A stretch of DNA of 64,000 nt from Benincasa hispida (GCF_009727055.1 NC_052351.1:9585744-9649743), one strand, 5' to 3'. Shown: positions 35,969 through 47,149, counted from the stretch's first letter. The notes: generated from the sequence alone by a model not told the origin. A program made the numbers and translations.

Positions 35969-37180
35969 ATGAGAAAGGTTGTGCTTGTCTATTCAATTTT
36001 TGTTGGATGCATAGGAGTTGCTTTGCTACTTTTTCTATGTATTGGGCTCTCCTCAACTGTTCTTAGTTTTGAGGTATCTAACTCTTTTTTCTTTTTCTGC
36101 CTCTTTGTTGTTATTATTTTTATTTTTTATTTTACTAAATATTTCAATCTCATTTGAATGATCAGCTTCTCTGCAAAACCACAAATCCATACAAACTACA
36201 AGAAGACTTCATCAACCTCGATGCATCAACATACAGATCTCTATCTACATATAAACTACAAGAAGACTTTCAATCAAGCATTATTTCTTCCTATTGCTAA
36301 TTACTTTTTAAAAATGTTGTTTCTCTATCTAGAAATTTGCTTCAAATCCCAACTCAATATTATGCTGTTCGTGCATCAGTAAGTTTTTTCTTAACCCATC
36401 TTATTAATATCAATTTTGATGTTAAACATTGTTGTAACCTTTTATTCGCTTTTAATTAATATACTCCTAGATTACACATCTATTCCCTTGGAGACCCTCC
36501 TATGAATCTATGGCCATGCAAGCAACTCAAGATTTTATCCAAATGAATTTGAAGATTGCTGCAAAGAATAGTACACCTCGTATTATTGGGGATGAAAAAT
36601 GTGCGCAATATATATTGGTGAATTATGTATCCGTAATATGAAATTTTTAATCATACATTAAACAAGTGTCTTGTTTTACTTATATTGATTTTATACAAGT
36701 AAAGTTTTTAGTTGTTCCCAACAATTACGGCAGGGGATTACAAGATGCTTCAAATGTCAAGACCTTGAAAGATTATTGCGTATTATTAAATCGACGTCTC
36801 TATGGAATTTTCGGGTTAGTAATTGGGGGATTGATTTTTTCTCTCTCTCAAATTTTCTTTTCTAACTATACATTCAAATATAAACTTGTATAGGGTCAAG
36901 ATCTATTTTGGACACATCCATTCAATAATGTTACAGATGTTCCATCTTTGAATTTAATTGTTCAACCCTAACTACAACGACGTCTGTATCCAATGATCCT
37001 AACCACAATATCATATGCTACAATTTTAAGATTTAAAAGTTTGTTCTCTCCTAGACTACAGGGCTATACAATCCATTTCTAGAGATTTTTTTCACTCCTT
37101 CCATAGGCTGCTAATGATTCTTCAAACTTACCTTGGCACGCTGTAGTTATTGAGCATTTTGTGAATGTAATTTCCAAATT
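35969..37180 (+). pseudogene. Unrecognised multi-exon gene, broken; N-terminal membrane segment
   Basis: I do not recognise the family. Exon 1 (35969-36073) opens with ATG and a 30-residue hydrophobic helix (MRKVVLVYSIFVGCIGVALL). A GT..AG intron (36074-36165) leads in phase 0 to exon 2 (36166-36378), with LLCKTTNPYKLQEDFINLD. Exon 3 (36471-36617) is open for 49 codons (ITHLFPWRPSYESMAMQATQ onward). A later open block at about 36700-36830 (VVPNNYGRGLQDASNV, LNRRLYGIFG) and another at 36896-36970 (QDLFWTHPFNNVTDVPSLNL) look like further exons, but their phases do not join. Exon 2 has an in-frame TAA at 36298-36300 and a 60-base in-frame internal repeat of YKLQEDF. A single-pass membrane protein in origin is likely; this copy is probably dead. 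Confidence 0.5.
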
Positions 37181-37379
37181 TAATTTAAGATATGTTTCGG
37201 AGCAATGTTGGAGCAATGATTTTAGAAAAAGAAATTTAGGGTTTATTATATAACAATTAATGATAAATTTATACTCAAGTTTATATATTCACTATTTTGG
37301 CAAATGCCAAGGAAGCTTGGGGTCTTCCTCTCCTCTCAATGTTCAACGAGTTACAAAAAAAAAAGTGTATATATATATA

Positions 37380-37587
37380 TATTGAAAAAAAAAGTTAGAA
37401 GAAAGAAGACAAGATCTACGTGGAAAACCCTAGACCAGGGAGAAAAACCATGATAGAGAGTTTTTATTAATTTTGTTACACTTTATAAGATTCCCAGATA
37501 TAAATAACCAAGATAGAAACCCTAACAATGTAGATACAATATGAAAAGACCAAAATGCCCTTAGGACTAAAACAACATTTTTCAATA
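37380..37587 (-). repeat. copia-3 3' LTR
   Basis: On the minus strand it begins at 37587 just after AACTTTAGGGGAG (polypurine tract) and ends at 37380 with TTTTTTTTCAATA. It contains the AGATCTTGTCTTCTTTCTTC block also found next to the PBS at 42356-42412. Confidence 0.8.
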
Positions 37588-38292
37588 CTCCCCTAAAGTT
37601 GGGGTGTAGATATCAATAAGACCCAACTTGCTAACATAGGTGTCGAAATTCTGTCTTGGTAGCCCTTTGGTGAGAACATCAACAATCTGTTGACTTGACG
37701 AAATATAGGGAATATAGATACTACCACTGTCCAGCTTCTCTTTGATAAAGTGCCTGTCAATCTCCACATATTTGGTCCTGTCGTGTTGAAGAGGAATGTT
37801 AGTGATATTGATAATAACCTTATTATCACAGTATAGTTTTATAGGGCCATGACTTTCCTCATGAGGATCAGCCAGAACCTTCTTCAATCATATTGCTTCA
37901 CAAATTCCCAGGCTCATAGCTCTATATTTTGCTTCAACGCTACTTCTAGCAACAACACTTTGCTTCTTACTTCACCAGGTAACCAGATTTCCCCACACAA
38001 AGGTACAGTACCCTGAAGTGGACTTCCTATCTGTAACATAACCTGCCCAGTCCGAATCTGTGTATGCCTCAATGCACCACTTGGCATGCTTTATGAACAC
38101 TAATCCTTTTCCAAGAGTAGACTTTAAATATCTCAAAATCCGAGTAATAGCCTCCATATGTCTCTCATACAGAGCTTGCATAAATTGACTAACCATGCTT
38201 ACTACATATGATATATCAGATCTGATATGTGAGAGGTAAATCAACTTCCTCACGAGACGTTGACCTTTCCTTATTAACAGGAACATCTTCAT
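37588..38292 (-). pseudogene. copia-3 RNase H, broken
   Basis: Two overlapping-frame pieces. The upstream one has YLSHIRSDISYVVSMVSQFM, AITRILRYLKST and AYTDSDWAGYVTDRKSTSGY. After stops, the downstream one has LYCDNKVIINITNIPLQHDR, TKYVEIDRHFIKEKLD and SSQQIVDVLTKGLP and ends just before the PPT. This matches RNase H of copia elements. Confidence 0.88.
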
Positions 38293-38986
38293 CAGAATCT
38301 CCCAACTTGTTATTTACTTTAACCGGTGTATCTGTAGGTTTACACCTAGTCATTCTTGTTTCTTTCAACAAGTCAAGAGTGTACTTCTGTTGAAAAACAA
38401 AGATTCCTTTATTTGACCTTGCTACCTTCATTCCATGAAAATATCTCAGATTGCCAAGGTCTTTGATTTCAAATTCATCTACCATCCTCCATTTTAACCT
38501 GACAAACTCTACTGTATCATCACCAGACAAAATGATGTCATCAACATAGACAATCAGAATAGCTACCTTCCCTGATGCTGATCTATTAGTAAACATGGTA
38601 TGATTAGAATGCCCTTGAAACCCATGGGTTTTAATGAAAGTTGTGAACTTATCGAACCAAGCTCTCGGAGAATGCTTTAAGCCACATACAAATTTCTTCA
38701 GTTTGCAAACCCGATTATCAAAACTTGCTTCAAAACCTTGAGGCGGGCTCATATAGACTTCTTCTTCTAACTCACGATTCAGAAATGCATTCTTTACATC
38801 CAGTTGATGTAAAGGCCAGTCTTTGTTTAAGGTAATTGAGAGAAGTACTTGAATTATGTTAAGCTTTGCCACCGGAGGGAAGGTTTTTGAATAATCTACT
38901 CCATATGTATGGGTAAATCGTTTTGCAACCAGATTGGTCTTGTATCTATCAAGAGTCCCATCAGATTTGTATTTCACTGCGAACAC
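38216..38986 (-). pseudogene. copia-3 reverse transcriptase, longest intact stretch
   Basis: An uninterrupted 256-codon stretch with FAVKYKSDGTLDRYKTNLVA, FTHTYGVDYSKTFPPVAKL, WPLHQLDVKNAFLNRELEEE, CGLKHSPRAWFDKF, the catalytic box VYVDD (codons at 38537-38548) and EIKDLGNLRYFHGMKVARS. The active-site aspartates are kept, unlike copia-1. It lacks a joined N-terminal gag-integrase part and the frame closes before RNase H, so no working polyprotein results. Confidence 0.9.
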
Positions 38987-39638
38987 CTACTTGCATTCGA
39001 TAGTTTTATGGCTTTTAGGGAGCACAACTAGATCACAACTTTTATTCATTTCAAGCGCTTGCATTTCTTCCATAATCGTAGCTCTCCATTCGGGAACTTC
39101 CATGGCCTTATGCACACTGCTTGGTATGAGTATCTAGGTTGGTAGTAAAGGCCTTAACTCTCGAAGATAAATTATTGTAGGACTGTAGGACAAGAAACTC
39201 TGAATAGAGTATTTGGTACATGACCTAGTTCCTTTCCATAGGGTAATTGGCAAATCAATAGTTGCATCATTCTCACCAAGTTTGTCTACCTGTTTATCAG
39301 TGCACGCCTGAGAGTAAACATCACACTCATCCTTCTATTGCAAGCTTTCAGTTCCCTGTGTATCACCTGATAACTCATTACCATCGCCAATCTCGACATT
39401 GTCAGAGTTCCTCACATTTATCGCATCACCCTCAACCACATCACCCCCAACATTCTCATTATCCTCAGAAATAGAGGTATCTTAAGCTGGTTTCAGTTCT
39501 GACTCTTGGACAACTTCTGGAGGAGCAACATGGGAATTATTTCTTTTCTAAGATTCTTCCTGTAGTAGGTTCTCTAGGGCACCTATTTCGTAGGAAGGAC
39601 ATGGTCATTTTTTTCAGGGATAGGCTCAGGAAGAAGGG

Positions 39639-40542
39639 CTAAAGGAACAGAATAGGTGGTTGTGTTAGTCTCTTCATTAGCGGTCTCCCCCTGAAGAGGA
39701 CTAACAGGGAAAAAGGGTTAATCCCCAAGAAAAGTGGCGTCCATGGTGATAAAGTACTTTCGGAAGGAAGGCTGAAAACACTTGTAACCCCGTTGGTGAA
39801 GTGGATACCCAATGAACACACACTTTTAGGCACGAGGAGCGAACTTACTTTGGTGAGGACCATGATTATGAACAAAAACGGTACATCCAAACATACTAAG
39901 GGGGACATCAAGGAAAAGACGAGTGGATGAGAACAACTCTTTAAAACACTCAAGAGGTGTTTGGAATTTAAGCACACAGGAGGGCATTCGATTGATGAGA
40001 TGAGTTGTAATAAGTATAGAATCCCCCTATAGGTACGATGGTAAGGATGCAGAAATCATGAGAGATCGAGCCACCTCAATAAGGTGGCGATTTTTTCACT
40101 CCGCTACCTCATTCTGCTGAGGTGTATAAGCACAAGAATTCTGATGGACGATGCCTTTCGAAGTCAAGAACTCGCGAAGGGTCTAATTAACAAACTTCAG
40201 TCCATTGTCACTTCGAAGAATGGAAATTTTAGCATTAAATTGAGTTTCAAAAGTGGTGTAAAACTGTTGGACCACAAATGTTACTTCAGATTTATTAGTA
40301 AGGAGAAATACCCATATAAGACGGGTGTGATCGTCAATAAAGGTGATGAACCACCGTTTACCGGATACCGTCGTGATGTTGGACAGACCCCAAACATCAC
40401 TATGTACTAAGTGGAAGGGTTGGGAAGGTTTATAAGGTTGAGAAGTAAAAGAGACTCTAGGCTGTTTAGCACGAATACAGACATCATAAGACAGAGATGA
40501 AACATTCACATTTCGAAATAAATGGGAAAACAAGTACTTCAT
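39639..40542 (-). pseudogene. copia-3 integrase, broken
   Basis: The 40183-40542 piece has the pre-integrase end and the core start: HSDVWGLSNITTVSGKRW, FITFIDDHTRLIWVF and ILRSDNGLKFVN. The D and D of the core are visible. The 'NGLKFVN' block normally reads NG-x-EF-x-N, so Glu is replaced by Lys near the second Asp. The third catalytic part, expected at about 40080-40180, is scattered over frames. The 39639-39977 frame reads in a frame different from the integrase C-terminal GKD/GYS region. Confidence 0.75.
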
Positions 40543-40594
40543 ATATTGAAAACTTGGATGTCCAAGAAGAAAGTGTCATAACAAATAATCAGTT

Positions 40595-40815
40595 TCAGAA
40601 ACAGAAAAAGAAGATAACAAGCTCCCTGTCATGCTGGGCAGTGCCAATCGTCGTTCCCGAGCTCAGGTCCTGAAAGGAAACATCATCAGGTGAGAAAACA
40701 ACTCTGTAGTTTAAATCTCTTGTGATTTTATTTATAGACAACAAGTTGTAAGAAATATTTGGCACATGCAGAACATTCTGTAAAACCAACTCCTGAAACG
40801 AAGACAAGTGACATT
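40595..40815 (-). pseudogene. copia-3 pre-integrase / protease C-terminal remnant
   Basis: Minus-strand piece LQNVLHVPNISYNLLSINKI ... VSFQDLSSGTTIGTA, the typical segment between copia protease and the integrase zinc finger. The protease active site upstream is missing because the gypsy LTR piece (40940-41288) and unassigned sequence replace it. Confidence 0.8.
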
Positions 40816-40939
40816 TTCTGGCAATGAGAGCAAAGAATCCATCTGCAATTCTAATTCTCTCATCTACTATATCTCACACTCTTGTTCGCACTACACGATC
40901 GTCTTTTCCTCCTCCCTCTACCAATTCCATCAAAGTCTA

Positions 40940-41288
40940 CCCTTTGGATTCTCACTCTGAGAATACCGAGGGCTTCGAGTGGTAGTGTCATCCCCGGTTT
41001 CTGTTGGTTCGTACGCTGCCATTCGTGTAGACGACCGTGGTGCTGTTAAGCGACTGTTTGCTGGGCGATAAAGAGCATAGAGGTGTTAGCTTCCGCTAGA
41101 CTGAGTTCGAGTGAAGATTGTCTTCAACTAGTATGTTTACTCAGTCTTTAGTATTTTAATTGTTAAAGCATGTCTATAATTAGTGTTACAATGCATATCT
41201 GTTTGTTAGAATGTATGTGTGGTAATTCTGTCACAATGAAATCGGAAAGATCCACATCGGCTCATGGATACTCTTGTTTAAAAGTTCC
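40940..41288 (+). repeat. Tekay-like gypsy LTR fragment inside copia-3
   Basis: Shares block order with 25491-25815 and 60595-60960: GAGAATACCGAGG, GTGTCATCCCC, TTCGTGTAGACGA, TTCAACTAGTATGTTTACTC, GCATATCTGTTTG, TTCTGTCACAATGAAATCGG, GGCTCATGGATACTCTTGTT and GTTCCTTCAT, ending exactly where copia-3 gag resumes (about 41288). Sequence at 40816-40939 is unassigned. Confidence 0.65.
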
Positions 41289-42300
41289 TTCATAAAGTCG
41301 TGAAGCATTCTGTCTTTTCGAATAAAGTTTCTTGACAGCTTCCCAAATATCCCGAGCAGACGCTGAATAGAAAAAAGGCTTCCCAATCTGAGGCTCTATG
41401 CTGTTTATCAGAATTGAGTGGATAAGGGAATCCTCCCCTTCCATATACGCTCATGAGGGTCCCTAGGGTTCAGTCTTGGTATCTCCCCAGTCAGAAACCC
41501 AAACTTATACCGTCCCTCGAGGACCATTTTAATAGATTGTGACTAGGAGAAATAATTCTGGCTGTCAAGTTTTCCTCCAATGGTTTATCCTTACAGAGTT
41601 TCTCACAGAACCAAACATAATATTCGTAATAGTTAAACTAGGATAAGCAATTACCGGGTTTTCTGAAAATAATGAAATGCCAGAATACAGCCGCGAGTGC
41701 GAAAATCTGTTGCTGCAACCTCGTCAACTGTTGTTGGAATCCAACGACCATGCCATAACCCACTGACTCAATTTGAGGGGAATTAAAAGGAGTGGGCATG
41801 AGATGCTTCTGCCCATAGGCCCTTCAATAAGATGTCTTGGCAGACATGGATGAGGAAGCATGAACCGATTGGATATAAGGGTGGACCGATGGTTGGCTTG
41901 ACGAACCGGGTAGAGGCACCGAACCCTGCAAACCGTCGAGGATTACTGCAACGTTGCGACTGGTCCCAGAGTTGACATCACTTGGTTGATCGGCTGAGAT
42001 GGAGAACAAAGCCAGCTCGACTGTTGCTCGAACGAAGGGATGGGGCCGATCGAAGGCTGGTGTTGCACGAACGAACGGCCGCCGACCTGCTGGTGCTACA
42101 CAAATGAAGGGCCGACTGGCTGGATCTACTACATGGCTGATGTCTAACTAGGGATGGGCGGCTGGGCAACAACTTCTGCTCCAGACGGCTGCAGATGAAG
42201 CTGCATTGGGTCACGAAGAGACCGGAGGTAACGATCAACCACAACCCTAATTTCTGCATTCTGTGAATTTTCAGCTGGAGTCCCATCACCCGCTAAAGTT
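41289..42300 (-). pseudogene. copia-3 gag, broken
   Basis: The clearest part is 41262-41444 on the minus strand: GEDSLIHSILINSIEPQIGK, FYSASARDIWEAVKKLYSKR and QNASRLYE. It is the C-terminal half of the copia gag capsid domain, cut at about 41288. Upstream, in other frames, come a Gln-rich stretch and an N-terminal Ser/Pro-rich leader up to the PBS. Confidence 0.75.
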
Positions 42301-42412
42301 GATGATTGAATTTCTTCTATCCTAGGAAAGGTCTCATCACCTAGCTATAATACCATATTGAAAAAAAGTTAGAAGAAAGAAGACAAGATCTACGTGAAAA
42401 ACCCTAGATTAA

Positions 42413-42545
42413 GGGAAAGTTTCCCGGGAACTCCTAACGCCAACTCCCGACGCCGTTTTACGTCGTCGGGAGATACTATTTCTCCCGACGACTAAACTCC
42501 AGGCGATCGATTTAGGCGCCGAGGGAACTCATTTTTCTTGTAGTG
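42413..42545 (-). mobile_element. CACTA (En/Spm) transposon end
   Basis: The minus strand begins CACTACAAGAAAAATGAG at 42545, the classic CACTA terminus. It is followed by subterminal GC-rich inverted motifs (GTCGTCGGGAGA and TCTCCCGACGAC facing each other at 42465-42492). No second terminus is seen at 42413, where the sequence meets the cut 5' LTR of copia-3, so this is a truncated end or a small derivative. Confidence 0.75.
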
Positions 42546-42869
42546 TTAGACCTCGATTTTTTAGTACCTATATCTAATCTTTAATCATTTAGTATGAAAA
42601 GGAAATAATAATAAACAAATTTGTTTGTTAAATCAAACTTCAAACAGAGTTCCTAAATTTCTCAAAATATACAAATTCAAACTATCTTAAGTATTCGATT
42701 TAAATTAAATTTATTCTTAAATTATCTTGTAGAAAATATAAATAGTTTTAATTAAAAGATTTGTGAAGTCCCAATTGAATTTAGGGTTCATATCCATAGA
42801 AACACCAACAAATAAGGAGAAATTCACAAATGTTGAGAAAAAGTAGAGAAATTGAAGCTAGAAGTTTTA
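42546..42869. other. AT-rich spacer
   Basis: Short region between the CACTA end and a MITE with no coding signal. Confidence 0.5.
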
Positions 42870-43221
42870 GGTCCCGTTTGGCCATTTTGTTTTTTGGTTT
42901 TTGGTTTTTGAAAATTAAACCTCTTCTTGATTTCTAAGGTCTCGTTTGATAACCATTTTATTTTCTAAAATTAAGCTTATAGACACTACTTCCACTTCCA
43001 AATTTCTTCTACTTTTCACCAATGGTTTAAAAAACCAATCCAAATTTTGAGAACTGAAAAAAAGTAACTTTCAAAAAGTTTTTTTTGTCTTTGGAATTTT
43101 ACTAAGAATTCAACTATTATAATCAAGAAAGATGCAAATCATGTTAAGAAATATGGATGGAATAGGCTTAATTTTCAAAAAACTAAAAACAAAAAAAACG
43201 AAATGGTTACCAAACGGTGCC
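42870..43221. repeat. GGTCCCGTTTGGCCATTT-type MITE
   Basis: Left end GGTCCCGTTTGGCCATTT and right end AAATGGTTACCAAACGGTGCC are imperfect inverted repeats. An internal second start (GGTCTCGTTTGATAACCATTT at 42939) suggests a nested or rearranged copy. Elements with such GTTTGG(C/T)(C/A)A(T)TT termini are common small plant DNA transposons. No clear target duplication was found. Confidence 0.65.
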
Positions 43222-43261
43222 TAAGTTATTTATTTTAGTTTTCAAAATTTACCTTTTAATC

Positions 43262-44680
43262 TTTTACTATTGATAAAAAATAGATAGCAAAGTAATCGCG
43301 GTGGACTACCATTCCAACCTCATTATCGAAGCTCAAAAGAAGAACTTGGTTAAAGGTTTCACTATGGGCAATGGCGATTTACACATTTCACACCTTCTAT
43401 TTGCGGATGACATACTCTTTTTTTATGTGGTTGAGGGAGAAAAGCTCAAGAACCTCTTCTACATCATCAAAGTGTTCGAACAGGCTTCTAGTTTAAAAGT
43501 AAACTTGCATAAATCAATCTTATCAGGTATTAATATTGATTCCCTATATATCACTTGTTGTTTCCATTTGAGGATTCCCCTCTACAAATCTTCCTATGAA
43601 TTATCTTGGTATGTCATTAGGCACCAACCCAAATTGAGATCGTTTTGGGACCCAGTGATTGAGAAAACTAAGAAGAAGCTCGCATCTTGGCAGTACACAT
43701 GTATATCCAAGGGTGGTCGCCTAACTCTTATCCAAGCTATTTTAAGTAATCTTTCTACTTATATGTTGTCTACTTTTAAAGCTCTGTTATGGTAAGTAAA
43801 GAGGTTGAAAAACTCATGAGAAATTTCTTATGAGAGGGTGCCGACAACACTGGAGGATCTAATATAGTTAGGTGGGGTATTGTCACTCTACTAAAGAAAA
43901 AGGTGGTCTTGGTATCGAAAAATTAAGATTATCAATGAGGCTATATCCATTTACAACAAATACAACAAATTAAACCTTGGCTCATCCCTAATAAATGTAA
44001 ATTTGTTAGTGCAAAAGCTCCTTGGTTCAACATATCCAAATATCGAGCTGTGATGATGAGAAATATATCCTAGAAAATCTCAGATGGGGTTGATACTTTA
44101 TGAAGAATTGCCTCTTTTATTTACATTATTCTCCAATGCTAACATGTTCATAAAGGATGCATGTTCTACTGCTACTTCCTCATGGAATATCTTTCCTAGA
44201 AGACTTCTATTAAATAGAGAGATTGAGTTATGGATCTCTTTATCTGCTAATTGGCCCCATCCTGATCCAAAGATGAATGTGAAGGATGATCTCTATTAGA
44301 TTTCGAATGCTAATGGGAACTTTTCTTTCAAATTATCTATTTGCTCATTGTACATTCTCATAAAACATGTTGTTATACCAATTTCCCTCCACACAGAATA
44401 TTCCACAGCTCGATGACTGTTTAGATGTACAGCAACATGTACATCTCCTCATCAATTCACAGAAATACAATATCAGAGGCAACCTGATTGGAGGCCACCC
44501 TCTGTGGCATATGGATAGAATGAAACAACAGAACATTCAATAACATCGAGCAACTGGTGACTAATATGTGGGAATCGATTATCTATTTGGTGGTCTCCTG
44601 GTGTTCAAAATCAAAGCTCTTTTATAATTACAATATTGCTTCCATTGCTTTAAATTGGAAGACTTTTCTCTAGTCTCCTT
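43262..44680 (+). pseudogene. LINE ORF2 remnant (RT and zinc finger), 5' truncated
   Basis: A 164-codon piece (43301-43795) holds VKGFTMGNGDLHISHLLFAD with the RT catalytic FADD at 43400-43411. It also has VFEQASSLKVNLHKS and WDPVIEKTKKKLASWQYTCI, typical of plant L1-type LINEs. After frame breaks the post-RT region (KAPWFNISKY, ISLSANWPHPD) follows. The last block (VVSWCSKSKLFYNYNIASIA, then LNWKTFL and TAG at about 44673) is the usual end of ORF2. Endonuclease and ORF1 are missing. Inactive. Confidence 0.85.
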
Positions 44681-44814
44681 ACTATACTTGTGATAGGTTT
44701 GGAACCGTTCCCTTATTTTATTAACAATGTGGAAGAATTTGAGAGCTCCCCCTCCCTCCTTTCAATCTCATCATTTGAGATTTTACACAAAATCTTCTCT
44801 ATTTTCTCATGGCC
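44681..44814. other. LINE 3' tail / junction with copia-4 LTR
   Basis: Short region in which LINE-like 3' sequence gives way to copia-4 LTR sequence. The exact joint is not visible and no poly-A tail remains. Confidence 0.4.
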
Positions 44815-45281
44815 TCAATGGCCTTACAAATACTCTTATCGCTGCCATACGAAAACAACTATCGTCGGAACACAACTATCGCTGCCATACGAAAACAAAA
44901 ACTCCACGCTCACCGACAGACCCACGGTCGAAACTCGTCGGACGGCTGCCTCTGCCTACTGTCAAACGCCTTGATCAGTGAGCACCCATGCACATTGTCG
45001 CTCCCCAAACAAGTATGAACTGCCGCCACGCTCACCGCTGCGAACCAGACGCCTCTCACTCTATCGGTGGTCTTTCGATTTTTCTGCTCTTCAAAAATGA
45101 CCGCTCTTTCTTCTCCACAAAACGGTTGCTCCTTATTACTCAAGGTGTCTCATGAATTTTTCTAGCCCTAAAGAAGGTTTAATTACAAAATTGCCATTTT
45201 CCCATAATTACCAGAATGCCAGACCTTTAATTTCATCAAAAACCCAATAAAGCCCACTTAAATTCCTTGTTATTTTCTACA
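44815..45281 (-). repeat. copia-4 3' LTR, truncated
   Basis: Starts TGTAGAAAATAACAAGG at 45281 beside the polypurine run TATGAGGGAGA. Matches the 5' LTR over AATTAAAGG, TTTAGGGCTAGAAAAATTC, CGAAAGAC, GCGTGGCGGCAGTTCATA and CGACGAGTTTCGACCGTGGG (all on the minus strand). The U5 half present at 49348-49800 is lacking here; the LINE lies at that edge. Confidence 0.75.
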
Positions 45282-46248
45282 AATCTCCCTCATAACAAAA
45301 TATTTAAGTGCCAAGCTGATTCTCCAATCTCTCTATCATCCAGATTTAATATTCAGCTCATCTAATAAGTATTTAAACCTATGGGCTGGAAGAACCTTGG
45401 TTAACATATCTGACAAGTTCTCAATTGTGTGAACCTTGACCAGTTCAACATCTTTCTGAGCCACAACTTCTCTGATAAAATGAAATTTGACATCGATATG
45501 CTTAGATCGTTCGTGATGAGATGGATTCTTCGCAAGATAAATAACACTCTAGCTATCACAATGGACGATAGAAATGAACTCTTGTAATAACAAATCACTA
45601 ACTATCCTTTTTCAACCACATTGCCTTTTTCACAGCTTCACCCACTGAAATATACCCTGACTCAGTAGTAGACAAAGCAACAACTAACTGTAGAGCAACC
45701 TTCCAACTGACCACATTACTAAACAAAAGAAAAATGTGACCTGATAGAGACCTTCTTTTGTCAAGGTCTGCAACGTAATCTGCATTTGTGAAGCCTTCCA
45801 ACGGTGCTGATTTATCACAATCCCTACTAAAACACGATGATACACTGACACTACCTTTCAAATATCAAAGCAACCATTTAACTGAATTCCAATGCTTCTT
45901 CCCAGGATTTGACATAAACCTATTTATCATACTCATAACATATCCATAGTTAGGTCTAGTACAAATCATCAAATACATAATACTTCCAACAGCATTACAA
46001 TATGGAATATTAGACATCTCTAACCTTTCTTGTTCAGTAACAGGACACTGAGACGAAGAAAGCCTAAAATGAGATGCTAAGGGTGTCGAAACTGCCTTAT
46101 AACTAGACATATTATACTTCTCAAGCAGTTTATGCACATAACTCTCCTGCGAAATGGTTAAAAAACCTTTCTTCTTATCTCTTCTCACATCCATGCCTAG
46201 GATACTTTTTAGTTCACCTAAATCTTTCGTCCCAAATTCACTACTCAA
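45282..46248 (-). pseudogene. copia-4 RNase H and RT end, broken
   Basis: Minus-strand pieces in order: 45865-46248 with FGTKDLGELKSILGMDVRRD, YVHKLLEKYNMSSYKAVSTP and YCNAVGSIMYLMICTRPNY, and 45598-45861 with EGFTNADYVADLDKRRSLSG and VVALSTTESGYISVGEAVKK. After another break, the last RNase H part runs to the PPT. Expected TDADWAGD-like residues are partly changed (TNADYVADLD). Confidence 0.85.
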
Positions 46249-46720
46249 CCGTTTCTTGAGATCACAGATTTAGAATAATTCTTAGACACTAGAATCATAT
46301 CATCTACATACAAAAGTAGATAAATATATGTACTTTTCTGAGATAGTTTCCAGTACACGCAGACATCATATGAGCTCCTGTGAAACCTCTACTTTAGAAT
46401 AAAAGTGTCAAACCTGATATACCACTGTCTTGGGGATTGCTTCAGTCCATAGATGGACTTGTGAATATGACAAGATCACTTCCTTCAATTCTCCATAAAG
46501 GAAAGTTGTGGTGACGTCCATCAGTTCAACAAACATATCAAAGTGAACATCAATAGATAAAATTAATCGAATGGACGAATGTCTCACCACCGAAGAGAAA
46601 ATCTCATGAAAGTCAACTTCCTCTTTTTGAGTGTAGTCCTTGGCCATCAGTCTAGCCTTATACCTAGGCTTGCTGTCACCTCCTGTACCTAGCTTGATTT
46701 TATAAATCCACTCTTATTGA
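46249..46720 (-). pseudogene. copia-4 reverse transcriptase core, broken
   Basis: KPRYKARLMAKDYTQKEEVD, FHEIFSSVVRHSSIRLILSI and LMDVTTTFLYGELKEVI are the N-terminal RT blocks (46408-46647 and just upstream). The catalytic YVDD codons are preserved at 46299-46310, but in a separated frame. No continuous RT can be made. Confidence 0.82.
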
Positions 46721-47149
46721 ATGAGTTTCTGATTATGAGGCCTTAGAACCAATGACCATGTCTGATTCTTTTCCAATGAGAAACAATCTGCCTCTATAGC
46801 ATCCTTCCATTGTTCCTTCGAATCAGATACAATTGCCTCCTAGAAAATGAGAGGCTCTGCTTCAATACTGTCAACTGCACAAGTAAGAGCATAAGCAACT
46901 AAATCAGCATAACCATACCTCGTAAAAGCCTGTCTCACTCGCTCAGGCCTGTCACATGTAAGCTAATGGTTCTACAGGTCACTGCTACTTGAACTTTCTT
47001 CATCGAAAGCTCTCTCATCAATCAAAGTCCTCTGCAGTTGAGGCTGTCTACCATCAGAACTAGATGACTAATCACTGGATTCACCTGAACTAATTGATGG
47101 TCATACTTTAGAATCAATTCTAACCTCTGCCTCAACCTAATCAATTGTC

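Larger units (their letters stand above)
37380..42412 (-). mobile_element. Ty1/copia retrotransposon copia-3, inactive
   Basis: Minus-strand element of about 5 kb. LTRs start TATTGAAAAA and end TTTTTCAATA rather than TG...CA. Order from the high end: truncated 5' LTR, PBS-like TGGTATTATAGC (42344-42355), gag, then a gypsy LTR piece replacing the zinc knuckle and protease region, then pre-integrase, integrase, RT, RNase H and a 208-bp 3' LTR. Many stops and frame changes. The 5' LTR is cut at about 42412 by a CACTA end. Confidence 0.88.

Noticed and set aside
44690..45143. Several overlapping frames with Arg/Ser/Thr-rich ends
   Set aside because: They cover the copia-4 3' LTR in three frames; the equivalent LTR at 49.9-50.1 kb does not conserve a common frame.
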